DNA of 64,000 nucleotides from Rhodospirillaceae bacterium (GTDB lineage Bacteria > Pseudomonadota > Alphaproteobacteria > Rhodospirillales > Rhodospirillaceae): the NCBI GenBank assembly GCA_002737725.1, contig NSIP01000001.1:336921-400920 (forward strand). Reading direction: 5' to 3'. Shown here in pieces: positions 7,780 to 16,475 of this stretch. A program made the translations under genes and the position numbers. The first letter of the stretch is position 1. Every line of letters starts with the position of its first letter. The notes below the pieces were generated by a model. That model was not told the origin of the DNA and ran no database searches. It worked only from the letters and a program-made list of their open reading frames with translations.

Positions 7780-10287
7780 GTGGGTATCGCTGGTGTTGGG
7801 GTCTATCCGGTGAAAGAAAAAGAACTTCGTTTTGCGCTGGTCTGTTATGGCGGCGTGTCTTTGGCTGTCTACATGCACGGCGTAACCAAAGAGATTCTCA
7901 AGCTGGTTCGCGCCTCGCGCGACTATCATGCCTTTGCCAATACCAACGATCCTGATCATGGACATAGCGAGCCTGCACCGCAGCGCGGCGACGCCGTCGA
8001 CTCAGAGAAAGCTTATTTCGTTCTCTTACGCGAAATCGGCAAAACGCTGGATATGCGCATCGTGGTCGACATCATTGCGGGCGCTTCGGCCGGTGGAATC
8101 AATGGCGTCATTTTGGCCAGGGCCTTGGCGCACGATCTTAAAATCGACCCCTTGCGTGATTTCTGGTTGAAGCACTCTGATGTTCTAGAGTTGATGCCCG
8201 AGCATGTGAAAGCAGGGCCCTGGCGTAAATGGTACTTCCGCCCTTTTGTGTGGTGGTTTTTGTGGCGTTACCGCAAGGACTTCGGTGGTAACCGTGAGAT
8301 GCGTCGCAACGTGTCGATGTTCCTGCGCTCGCGGTGGTTCAAGCCACCGTTTGATGGCTATAACTTAACGAAAGTGTTGTTCGACGGCTTTTCAGCGATG
8401 GGTGATCCAGCTCAGTTCGGCAGCTCTTTGGTGCCGGCAGGCTTGCCATTAGATCTCTTTGTGACGGTGACCGACTTCTATGGGTATGTGACCGACACGC
8501 CGATTCACGATCCACCCATTGTTCATGATCGCGAACATCGCCAAAACTTGAAATTTTCCTATCGTCATTGGCCTCGCAACTACGAGCAATCGAATTTTAC
8601 CCGCGACGATTTGGCCGGGTTGACGTTTGCCTCGCGCGCGACCTCTTCATTTCCGGGCGTATTTCCGCCCATGCAGTTCAGCGAGATCGACCGCTTGCTG
8701 GCCGATCGCGGGTTAGGCTGGCCCACACGCGCCGATTTTCTATCGTCCAATTTTCGGCCCTACATGGCCGCAGGGGCCAATCCAACCGAGGCCTCGTTCA
8801 TCGATGGCAGCGTGCTCAATAATAAACCCTTCGCACAGGCCATCGCCGCGATCGCCGGACGTCCTGCCTACCGCCATGTCGATCGCCGCTTGCTTTATAT
8901 CGACCCTCATCCGCGCACGACTGATCGGCGCAGCAGGAAACACCCGCCAGGATGGTTCGAGACGTGGAAGGGCGCACTCTCCGATATTCCGCGCAACGAA
9001 CCGGTGCACGATGATCTTTCTTGGGTGAATGGTTACAACAAGGAAGTCAAACGCCTACAGATGATCATTGAGAGCGCACGGGTGCATATCCACTCGATCT
9101 CGCACACGATTGCAGGTGACGCGCTCGACAAGCCGATCAGCGGCGAACAACTCGGTGTCTTTCGCGAAAAAGCCAACAGTATCGTGCGGGCTGAAACCGG
9201 CTTTGCCTATGAAGGCTATCTGCGCTTGAAGCTCGGCGCGGTGCTCGAAGATGTTGCTTACCTTTTGGCAGAAATTTGCGGCTACAGCAGCGAATCAAAA
9301 GAAGCAGCCCGCATTCTTGCGCTAGCCCAGCATTGGGCGATCTATACCGGCGCCACACCCAGCAAAAATGACCTGTTAAAGCCCGTCGATCCCAAGGCCG
9401 GAACGTTGGCCACCTGGGTGCGATTCCTCCTGCGTTTTGATGTGCGCTATAGGCAACGACGAGTTCGTTTCGTCATCCGCGCTGTCAACCAGTTCTATAC
9501 CCGACTGAACGAGCCCGAATTCCGTGATATAAAACCCGAGCGGCTTGATCGCGTTAAAGCTGGGCTCTATGACGCGTTGGGTTTTTTGCAACAGATATCA
9601 GCGTGCAGCATTGCGGGCTCTGACGGCAAAGACACGCTAAGCTCGGCCACAATCAGTAAAATAAAATTCATGATTGCCGATTTGGCCGCCGCTGACGAGA
9701 AAGACCCGGCTTCAGTGCAAGCTCACGCGAAGACGATTACCGAAGGGCTGGCGACCTTGGGCGATGACATGGCGCTTGAAAGCTACAACACGCGCACCGA
9801 CGATCTGCTGATTGCCTTGATTGATGGGAAGGGCGGGGGGTTGTTGCCTCAGGCCGTGCGACGCGACCTGCTCGAACACTACATCGGTTTTGCGGTGTGG
9901 GATGTGCTGACATTCTCGACCACCAACTGGCGAGATTTAAACGAGTTTGATGAGATCCGCGTTGATCGCATGAGCCCGGATGATTCACAAACGCTGCGTC
10001 GCGGCGGTGCTGATGCGTCACTCAAGGGTGTGCAGTTCTATCATTTTGGCGCCTTCTTCAGCCTCGCGTATCGTCAAAACGATTATCTTTGGGGTCGCCT
10101 CCATGCGGCTGAAAGATTGATGGATATCGTCATTGATGCGGCACGGATCGAGGGCGCAGCCGCTGATGTCGATGTTCTTGCACTCAAGAAGCTCGCATTT
10201 CGTCAAATCCTGGACGAGGAATCCAAGCACCTCGACCAAAGCGGTGCCCTGATTGCGGAACTCCGCCAAGAACTCGAGCGAATCTAA
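7780..10287 (+). CDS. Large patatin-like phospholipase (DUF3376 type)
   Basis: An 835-residue patatin-like serine hydrolase. An oxyanion-type segment (YGGVSLAVYMHG) lies near residues 24-35. The nucleophile elbow GASAGG puts Ser at 103, and the catalytic Asp is in FIDGS at 342 (numbering from 7780). The conserved second half, rich in charged helices, resembles the DUF3376-containing patatin-like proteins found in actinobacteria and alphaproteobacteria. Expected activity is acyl hydrolysis of phospholipids or other lipids. No signal peptide is visible, so it is probably cytoplasmic or peripheral. The start is uncertain: GTG 7780 or in-frame GTG 7810, which begins VKEKELRFALV. It stands as a single gene after the RND operon. 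Confidence 0.85.
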   Translation: MGIAGVGVYPVKEKELRFALVCYGGVSLAVYMHGVTKEILKLVRASRDYHAFANTNDPDHGHSEPAPQRGDAVDSEKAYFVLLREIGKTLDMRIVVDIIAGASAGGINGVILARALAHDLKIDPLRDFWLKHSDVLELMPEHVKAGPWRKWYFRPFVWWFLWRYRKDFGGNREMRRNVSMFLRSRWFKPPFDGYNLTKVLFDGFSAMGDPAQFGSSLVPAGLPLDLFVTVTDFYGYVTDTPIHDPPIVHDREHRQNLKFSYRHWPRNYEQSNFTRDDLAGLTFASRATSSFPGVFPPMQFSEIDRLLADRGLGWPTRADFLSSNFRPYMAAGANPTEASFIDGSVLNNKPFAQAIAAIAGRPAYRHVDRRLLYIDPHPRTTDRRSRKHPPGWFETWKGALSDIPRNEPVHDDLSWVNGYNKEVKRLQMIIESARVHIHSISHTIAGDALDKPISGEQLGVFREKANSIVRAETGFAYEGYLRLKLGAVLEDVAYLLAEICGYSSESKEAARILALAQHWAIYTGATPSKNDLLKPVDPKAGTLATWVRFLLRFDVRYRQRRVRFVIRAVNQFYTRLNEPEFRDIKPERLDRVKAGLYDALGFLQQISACSIAGSDGKDTLSSATISKIKFMIADLAAADEKDPASVQAHAKTITEGLATLGDDMALESYNTRTDDLLIALIDGKGGGLLPQAVRRDLLEHYIGFAVWDVLTFSTTNWRDLNEFDEIRVDRMSPDDSQTLRRGGADASLKGVQFYHFGAFFSLAYRQNDYLWGRLHAAERLMDIVIDAARIEGAAADVDVLALKKLAFRQILDEESKHLDQSGALIAELRQELERI

Positions 10288-10360
10288 CGGGCCTCACGCG
10301 GCACTTGATATACCCCCAGTGACCCTGAGATGGTGACGTGTAATTCTTTTGAGGTGATGT

Positions 10361-11920
10361 ATGCGTAAAATCATTGCTCTGGCTCTTGTTGCACTCGCTC
10401 TCGGGGGCGGGGCCTGGTTTGTCTTGCAAGGCCCTAAATCGGATCAAGCGGTAACCGGGGCACAACTAGCTCCGTCAAAGCCAAAAACGCTGCGCGTTGG
10501 GTTGGTCGCATTACCTCCTGATCGGGGTTATCCTTATAACTCCTCGGGTATTCCCACGATCTATACGTATCGCGCGATATTCGACGGGTTGACGTTCGTC
10601 ACCGACAAGGGCGAGGTTCTGCCCTACCTTGCGACATCGTGGGAACAGCTGGACGAACTCACCTGGCGTTTTAAGTTGCGCGAAGGCGTGAGCTTTTCCA
10701 ACGGCGCGCCATTTAACGCTGACTCTGTTGTCTTTGCCGTTCGCCATCTCACGCGCCCTGGCGCCATTATTGATGTCATTGCGCGCGAGTTGGTGGGCGT
10801 TAAATCGGCTGAAGCCGAGAACCCCTTAAGCGTGCTGATTAAGACGTCACGTCCCGAGCCGTTGTTGCCAGCAGCACTTGAGCAATTATTAATCGTCGAG
10901 CCTGGGACATTTGAACGCCTAGGCCAGCAAGGTTTTGCTGACGCTCCCATCGGAACGGGCCCGTTTAGGGTGGTCAATTGGGGTGATGCTAAAATTGAGT
11001 TAGTTGCATTCAAGGAATCATGGCGCGCGCCAAAGGTGGACGCGCTTGAGTTGATCGCCTCACCCGAAACATCTTCGCGTGTACAAGGCATTCAATCCAA
11101 TCAACTCGATATTGCGGTTGCTTTGGCTTACGACAACATTGCCCAGCTTGAGCAAGCTGGCGCGCGCATGAATGTCAGTCAGGTGACCAGCACGTTGGGC
11201 GTGACCCTCATCTTGACGCGCTTACCGCCGGGCCATCCGCTTTTGGATAAGCGGGTGCGCCAAGCGCTGAATTATGCACTTGATAAAGAAGGGTACATCA
11301 AAGGTTTCTTCGGCGGCATGACGCTGCCCGCGAGCCAACCCACGACAAGAAGTGGCTTTGGCTTTAATCCAGACATCAAGCCTTATCCTTACGACCCGGT
11401 AAAAGCTAAGGCGATGTTAGCTGAAGCGGGTTATCCCAATGGCTTTACGTTCACGGCTGAAATTACCAATGGTGGTGGTGCGGCGTTGGCCGAAACATAC
11501 CAGCAAGTCTCCGCCGACCTTGCGCGCGTGGGCGTGAGTATGGTTTTGCGAACCATCACTGTTCCGCAACTTCTACGCGGCGTACAACAAGGTGAATGGA
11601 GTGGCGAAGCATTTGGCATGAACTTCTCGTCCGAACGCATGCTCGATGCCTTGCGCTCGGTGCGACTTCATTCTTGCATCAACCGCATACCCTGGTATTG
11701 CGATAAGGCGTTGACTGCTAAAATCGAACGCGCCTATACGATAGGAGATCTAGATGAAAGGCGTAAACTCACGCAGGAAATTATGGCCACGTACCATGAC
11801 GAGGCGCCTGTCATCTGGCTTCATGAAGTTGCGATGTTTGAAGGCCTTGCCGCGCGCGTCAAAAACTACCAAGTCGCACACACTGTGATTCGGTATGACC
11901 AAATCGAACTCGCCGACTAA
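10361..11920 (+). CDS. ABC-type solute-binding protein, family 5 (SBP A)
   Basis: A 519-residue extracytoplasmic binding protein of the DppA/OppA/NikA class (SBP_bac_5). It has an N-terminal hydrophobic segment (residues 3-22) that may be a cleaved signal or an anchor. The family core follows: FDGLTFVTDKG, WRFKLREGVSFSNG, APIGTGPFRVVNW and LLDKRVRQALNYALDK. Near the C terminus lies LHSC followed by PWYCD, a Cys pair shared with the other SBPs in this window. A ribosome site (GAGGTG) precedes the ATG. No permease or ATPase gene is nearby. It is followed one base later by the NTF2-like pair, suggesting co-transcription. The ligand is unknown; peptides, nickel chelates or opines are all possible for the class. 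Confidence 0.9.
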   Translation: MRKIIALALVALALGGGAWFVLQGPKSDQAVTGAQLAPSKPKTLRVGLVALPPDRGYPYNSSGIPTIYTYRAIFDGLTFVTDKGEVLPYLATSWEQLDELTWRFKLREGVSFSNGAPFNADSVVFAVRHLTRPGAIIDVIARELVGVKSAEAENPLSVLIKTSRPEPLLPAALEQLLIVEPGTFERLGQQGFADAPIGTGPFRVVNWGDAKIELVAFKESWRAPKVDALELIASPETSSRVQGIQSNQLDIAVALAYDNIAQLEQAGARMNVSQVTSTLGVTLILTRLPPGHPLLDKRVRQALNYALDKEGYIKGFFGGMTLPASQPTTRSGFGFNPDIKPYPYDPVKAKAMLAEAGYPNGFTFTAEITNGGGAALAETYQQVSADLARVGVSMVLRTITVPQLLRGVQQGEWSGEAFGMNFSSERMLDALRSVRLHSCINRIPWYCDKALTAKIERAYTIGDLDERRKLTQEIMATYHDEAPVIWLHEVAMFEGLAARVKNYQVAHTVIRYDQIELAD

Positions 11921-11921
11921 T

Positions 11922-12428
11922 ATGAAAGCAGATGAGACCGAGCCGCTCGAACATATCGTCACGGCCTGGGCATCGGCTTGGCAACATCGCATGTCTGCGC
12001 AACTGGTCGCGCTGTGGGACACGGCGGATGTGAAAAGCTGGTTTCTCTCGGCAGGAAGCGTCGAGCCTTATATCGGCCATGCTGTCGTAGGCCACCTTCA
12101 GCGTCGCTGCCTGGGGTCGAACGCGATAGGCTACCGCCCAGGCCAGCTTCATCTTCGACGATTGGCGCCTGATATTGGACTCGCTTTCTTCAATCTGGAT
12201 TGGTCTGAGCGCCTCGCCGCCCAGAATCTTGACGGAAATAAGACACTCGGCGGGCGCGTTCGCGTCACCATGATGATGCGCTTGCAAGCCAGTGTATGGC
12301 GCGTCTTTCACTACGCAGAGGCGCCGTTGGCTCCCTTGCTTGAACTCCAGGCGTTCTATGAGGCGATTGCTGCCGACGGATTGGAAAACATTCCAAGCCG
12401 CACGTTCGTTCCGGCCACTCAGCCATGA
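11922..12428 (+). CDS. NTF2/SnoaL-like protein, first of a coupled pair
   Basis: A 168-residue protein starting at the ATG one base after the SBP stop. A longer frame from 11895 overlaps the SBP and is less likely. No signal peptide is visible. It resembles small alpha+beta NTF2/SnoaL-like domains. Its last third (VRVTMMMR...WRVFHYAEAPLAPLL) is the typical terminal strand pair and matches the next gene (VTALLRR...WRFFHLMEAPIDLL), so the two are paralogues. Its stop overlaps the next start by ATGA, implying translational coupling. Family members are enzymes or ligand-binding domains, often dimeric. Whether this one binds the ligand captured by SBP A is only a guess from position. Confidence 0.65.
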   Translation: MKADETEPLEHIVTAWASAWQHRMSAQLVALWDTADVKSWFLSAGSVEPYIGHAVVGHLQRRCLGSNAIGYRPGQLHLRRLAPDIGLAFFNLDWSERLAAQNLDGNKTLGGRVRVTMMMRLQASVWRVFHYAEAPLAPLLELQAFYEAIAADGLENIPSRTFVPATQP

Positions 12429-12892
12429 CTGATGTCATGCCCGAGATCGCGGCCCTTGTGGCGCAATACGTCGGGTATTCGGAAGGGATGAACTTCGAGG
12501 GCAAACGATCGCTGTGGGATCAAGATGATCCGCAGCCATTACTCATGCCTGAAGAGGCGCATGAACCGATCATCGGCTGGGCGGCGATCAACGCCTATTG
12601 GTCCAAATCCCGCGTGATCATGGAAAGTCTCAAATCGCGCTCGGCCAATCACCTCGCGCGACAAATTGCTCCTGACCTTGCGATCGCAACCTATGATATG
12701 CGCTGGGTGGCGACCCTGGCAGGCCCGGCCAATGTCGTGCGCAAACCGATTGCCGCAGATGTCAGGGTGACAGCATTGCTCCGGCGTAAGCCCGAAGGGT
12801 GGCGGTTCTTTCACTTGATGGAAGCCCCGATCGATTTACTCGGCATGGCACGATTGGCTGCTGAACAAACGGCGCGCGAATCAGCGTTGTAA
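12425..12892 (+). CDS. NTF2/SnoaL-like protein, second of a coupled pair
   Basis: A 155-residue protein beginning inside the stop of the preceding gene (ATGA overlap). The predicted shape is the same cone-like NTF2 fold: N-terminal helices, then strands ending in WRFFHLMEAP near residue 126. The paralogous pair probably forms a heterodimer or a two-step unit, since such coupling often balances subunits. No catalytic Asp/His set can be assigned with confidence. No signal peptide. The function is unknown; the polyketide-cyclase-like (SnoaL), steroid-isomerase-like and ring-hydroxylating small-subunit families share this fold. Confidence 0.65.
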   Translation: MTDVMPEIAALVAQYVGYSEGMNFEGKRSLWDQDDPQPLLMPEEAHEPIIGWAAINAYWSKSRVIMESLKSRSANHLARQIAPDLAIATYDMRWVATLAGPANVVRKPIAADVRVTALLRRKPEGWRFFHLMEAPIDLLGMARLAAEQTARESAL

Positions 12893-12905
12893 TCCTAAAT
12901 CGGGC

Positions 12906-13373
12906 TTACATGCCTTGCGGCACTATGGTCCATTCTTGGTTATTTGGATCGTCAGGCTTCGCGCCTTCTATTCGTGCGGTCAACTAACCGTCCGCATTGC
13001 GTCGGTAGATAATCTTTTTGGGAAAGTCGTTGGTTGGGTTTTCGAAGACGGCTGATTTTGCCTCTGTCTTTGTCAGCGTAAAAACCGAGAGTGATTTTCC
13101 GTTGAAAATCGGTGCGTAAGTGATTATGCCATCTTTCTCTTGAATTGCTGCAAACTCGATTTGCGTTGTCGTGCCGTTCTTGACTGTTTGGCTTGAGCCT
13201 TGAATTAATCCGGCATAGGGCGCGGTAAAGCACCCGCGCAATTCCTCTGCAACACCCTTGGGTGTGGTCTAGCACCCACTCATGAAGCTCAGCTCCTTTA
13301 TCGACATTGCGGCCGTGGTTTGAGCGACAGCCGTTCCCGACAACGCAAGCATCAGAAGCATGATTTTATTCAT
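12906..13373 (-). pseudogene. DUF6265 family exported protein interrupted by two in-frame TAG codons
   Basis: Read from the ATG at 13373 the frame runs 156 codons to a TAA at 12906, with no frameshift but with TAG at codon 35 (13269-13271) and at codon 130 (12984-12986). The N terminus is a clear signal peptide (MNKIMLLMLALSGTAVAQ). The body matches DUF6265: SGC, then the first TAG where the family has Trp, GVAEEL, then AVFENPTNDFPKKIIYRR. After the second TAG comes LTARIEGAKPDDPNNQEW, the expected family end. TGG-to-TAG and TCG-to-TAG single changes would explain both. The ATG overlaps the stop of the SBP upstream (ATGA), so it was the last gene of that operon. TAG is used as a normal stop elsewhere, for instance by the RND permease, so nonsense decay is the simplest reading. 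Confidence 0.8.
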
Positions 13374-14881
13374 GGGCCCTGCTTCACATCGGCTAAGTGA
13401 TACATAAAGTTGTCATTCCATGGCTGCCAAACCGTCACGCGCGCAGCGATTCCATCAAGACTAATGCCTGGATATAAAAACAAACTGGCAGCGACATCGC
13501 GGTAATGCTGGCTGGCTTTTTGTGTCAGTTGAATGCGGCGATCAAGGTCAAATGTGCGCTCGGCCTCGGCGATCACGGGTTCGATCGTGGGGTCACAAAA
13601 CCACGGCGAGGCCCAACCACATGAATGCCTGATAAATGCACGCATGAGATCGAGCGAGGGCGCGGTCGCAAAATCGGTGTACATGGCTAGGCCTTTCCAG
13701 TTCCCAAGCGACATATTTCTTACAACCTGCGCGAAATCGATTTCGCGAATGTCCACCTTCACCCCAATTGCGGCCAGATCTGCAGCAATTTGTTGCGCAA
13801 CGGCGCCATCATTGGCTAACTGCCCGTTGGGAACCTCCATGACGAAGCTGAACCCGTTTGCGTACCCTGCGTCTTTCAAGAGGGCGCGCGCCTTTTGCGG
13901 GTCGTAAGGGTAGGGCTTTAAGTCTGGAGCATATCCCACAACAGCCGGGGCTGCAGGTTGACTGGCCAAAACCGTTAGCCCGCCCAGAAGATTGTCAACA
14001 ATGGATTGCCGGTTCACCGCGTAATTCATGGCTTGGCGGACACGTACATCTCGAAACGGTGAGCCAGCCCTGATAGTTTCGAATGACACCACCATAACAC
14101 GCGTCGGATTACGGCGATGAAAACGATTGCCGGCAGCTTCAAGTCGACCCTTGTCGTCAGTGCTGATGTTGGTTGCCACATCTACGCGCCCGGTTTCCAG
14201 GGCTTGGAGACGAGATGTGGAATCGGGCAAAGCCAGGATTTCGAGCTGATCAACCTTGGGCGCGCGCCAAGACCCTTTGAACGCCGACATCGTGACTTTC
14301 TCTGGGCTCCATTCTTCAAGCTTGAAGGGCCCTGTTCCTACGGGCGTTTGCGCAAACGCATCCAATCCAACAGCAGTGAAGTGTTTGGGGGCAACAATAT
14401 TAATGCCAGCGAGGTAGCGCGGCAGTAAAATATTGGGTGATTTTGTGACGATCTCGATCGTCAACGCATCGATGACCCGCGCACCTGCAATGAACTCGAT
14501 ATCGCGTGCGACAGTTTGTGCCAGCGCAGCATCACTCAGCAAAAAATCGAGGCTCGTCTTCACGGCGCTGGCATCGAAGGGCTCGCCATTGGAGAACGTC
14601 ACACCTGGCCGCAGCTTGAATCGCCAAGTGGTCTCGTTCTCAGGGGCCCATTCGATCGCCAACCACGGGTGAACCTTGCCCTGGTCATCGATCTGCGTGA
14701 GGGGGTCGAACAGCGCGGTAAAGAATGTGTAGGACGTGGTTGCTGTCGATCTAAAAGGATTCCCCTTGGACGTCGGCAATGCAGTGAAACCCAGCCGAAG
14801 AACTTTTTCAGCAGCAATCGATGAGTTTGCCGCTGCAATTACAAGCCCCGTCAGAACGGTAATGAATCGCATGGTTTTCAT
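13370..14881 (-). CDS. ABC-type solute-binding protein, family 5 (SBP B)
   Basis: A 503-residue periplasmic binding protein with a signal peptide (about 1-23, ending SSIAA). Family 5 landmarks are present: WRFKLRPGVTFSNGEPF, TPVGTGPFKLEEW, DVRVRQAMNYAVNR and ALLKDAGY. The C-terminal region carries RHSC and PWFCD, matching the Cys pair in SBPs A and C. It is translationally coupled to SBP C upstream (ATGA overlap at 14878-14881) and overlaps the broken DUF6265 gene downstream. As with the other copies no transport permease or ATPase is adjacent. It may feed a transporter elsewhere or serve a different sensing role. The ligand is unknown. Confidence 0.9.
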   Translation of the reverse strand: MKTMRFITVLTGLVIAAANSSIAAEKVLRLGFTALPTSKGNPFRSTATTSYTFFTALFDPLTQIDDQGKVHPWLAIEWAPENETTWRFKLRPGVTFSNGEPFDASAVKTSLDFLLSDAALAQTVARDIEFIAGARVIDALTIEIVTKSPNILLPRYLAGINIVAPKHFTAVGLDAFAQTPVGTGPFKLEEWSPEKVTMSAFKGSWRAPKVDQLEILALPDSTSRLQALETGRVDVATNISTDDKGRLEAAGNRFHRRNPTRVMVVSFETIRAGSPFRDVRVRQAMNYAVNRQSIVDNLLGGLTVLASQPAAPAVVGYAPDLKPYPYDPQKARALLKDAGYANGFSFVMEVPNGQLANDGAVAQQIAADLAAIGVKVDIREIDFAQVVRNMSLGNWKGLAMYTDFATAPSLDLMRAFIRHSCGWASPWFCDPTIEPVIAEAERTFDLDRRIQLTQKASQHYRDVAASLFLYPGISLDGIAARVTVWQPWNDNFMYHLADVKQGP

Positions 14882-16383
14882 TTTGCGAGCACCAAATCTT
14901 GGTAGGGAATAATGCCGTTCATTTGGTTGTAGCCTTGCAGCTTGGGGCTGAGGCCATCGAGGCCGAGCGGCTCCATCAAAATCAAGGCCGCAGCTTTGTC
15001 ACGGTATTCGCGTAAGATTCTATGGACGAGTTCTAATCGCCGTGCGGGATCAAACGTACTTTTCGCCTCAGCGATCACGGGGGTCAGAGACTCATCGCAA
15101 TACCAAGGGAATGACCACGTACATGAATGTAGCCGGAATGGACGCAATGTTTCGCCTGTGGGCATGGCCTCGTACTCAAATCCAAAGGCCTGACCTTTCC
15201 ATTCTCCTTGCGTCACACCACGAAAATACTGTGTCCACGGGATCGGGCGAATTTCCATTTTGACATCAACTTTTGCCAAATCCTCAGCGACTTTTTGAAA
15301 CATGCTGAAATAGTGACCACCCGTCGTACCGTTACTTAACTCGACCACGAATGAGAATCCTTTGGGGTATCCCGCTTCTGTCAGCAACGCCTTGGCTTTG
15401 GCGGGGTCATACGGATAAGCGCTCAACGACTGATTATATTCAGGGTTCGAGCGCGGCGTGGTTTGGCTCCCTGGGGGAACCAGACCATGCATAATCGTGA
15501 CTGAAATGGTCTGCCTGTCGACGGCGTAATTCAAGGCTTGACGCACGCGCACATCTTTCAGTGGGCTATCAATGATTGTATTCAGCGCGATCACTTCAAT
15601 GGACGTCGATGGGCGTTGATAAAACTTGAGACCCGCGGCCTCAATCACATCAATATCTTCTGGTCCAATCTCTGATGCCAAATCAATGCGGTTGGACAGC
15701 AGCGCTTGAAGGCGCGAGGACGTCTCTGACAACACTACAATCTCAACCCGGTCTGATTTTGGTTTACGCCATGATTGCGGATTTGCTTTCAGCGCTAACT
15801 TCGCCTTTCCCCAACTTTCCACCACATAAGATCCCGTTCCGATGGGGGCGAGTGAAAAACCGTCGCGGCCGACCTTTGCCCAATATGTCGGCGGAACAAT
15901 CGGAAGTGCGGCCATGCTGCGCGCAAACATAGGATCGGGCTGTTTGGTGGTGATTTCTAACGTTAGCGCATCCACAGCCCGCAGGGCCGCGATGTTTTCA
16001 GTTTCTCTTGCAAGGGGTTCGATTTGCCCCGGTTTGCTTTGCAGATAGTTGATCGTGAAGATAACAGCCTCGGCATTCAAGGGCTCACCGTTCGAGAAGA
16101 CGGTGTTAGGCCGCAGGTTGATGATCCACGTTTTGGGGCTGGTGTTTTTCCAACTGACAGCCAGGGCAGGGCCTGGAATCATATTGGGCCCGAGTTGCGT
16201 GAGCGTGTCGAGGAATGCGCGCCACGTATACCAAGATGTCCGCGCAGATGAGGTAAAAGGATTGGCATTACCAGGCGGGAGCGACGCTAAGCCAATACGG
16301 ACTGTTTCAGCCGCACTTTGTGATGCGACAGAACCTAAAGCAGCAGCGAGGAGGAGTACCTGACAAAGCTTGTTTTTCATCAC
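14878..16383 (-). CDS. ABC-type solute-binding protein, family 5 (SBP C)
   Basis: A 501-residue exported binding protein, first gene of the SBP C-SBP B-DUF6265 operon. The signal peptide spans residues 1-25 (ending SQSAA). Core features are IINLRPNTVFSNGEPL, APIGTGSYVVESWG, DVRVRQALNYAVDR and ALLTEAGYPKGF. The C terminus has LHSC followed by PWYCDES, then VIAEAKSTFDPARR. It is clearly paralogous to B by local duplication and more distantly to A. The upstream intergenic gap of 92 bases separates it from a divergent outer-membrane protein gene and should hold both promoters. Confidence 0.9.
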   Translation of the reverse strand: MMKNKLCQVLLLAAALGSVASQSAAETVRIGLASLPPGNANPFTSSARTSWYTWRAFLDTLTQLGPNMIPGPALAVSWKNTSPKTWIINLRPNTVFSNGEPLNAEAVIFTINYLQSKPGQIEPLARETENIAALRAVDALTLEITTKQPDPMFARSMAALPIVPPTYWAKVGRDGFSLAPIGTGSYVVESWGKAKLALKANPQSWRKPKSDRVEIVVLSETSSRLQALLSNRIDLASEIGPEDIDVIEAAGLKFYQRPSTSIEVIALNTIIDSPLKDVRVRQALNYAVDRQTISVTIMHGLVPPGSQTTPRSNPEYNQSLSAYPYDPAKAKALLTEAGYPKGFSFVVELSNGTTGGHYFSMFQKVAEDLAKVDVKMEIRPIPWTQYFRGVTQGEWKGQAFGFEYEAMPTGETLRPFRLHSCTWSFPWYCDESLTPVIAEAKSTFDPARRLELVHRILREYRDKAAALILMEPLGLDGLSPKLQGYNQMNGIIPYQDLVLAK

Positions 16384-16475
16384 CTCAGCTTATCGGGCTG
16401 GCGCATTCCAGGGCAAGACGTAGCGTAGGCCTCAAAAATGAGCGATTCCTGGTTCAGGGCTGTTATAGTGAACTC

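Noticed and set aside
16320-16475. N-terminal extension of the outer-membrane protein
   Set aside because: Runs antisense into the SBP C gene and contradicts the signal peptide at 16476.
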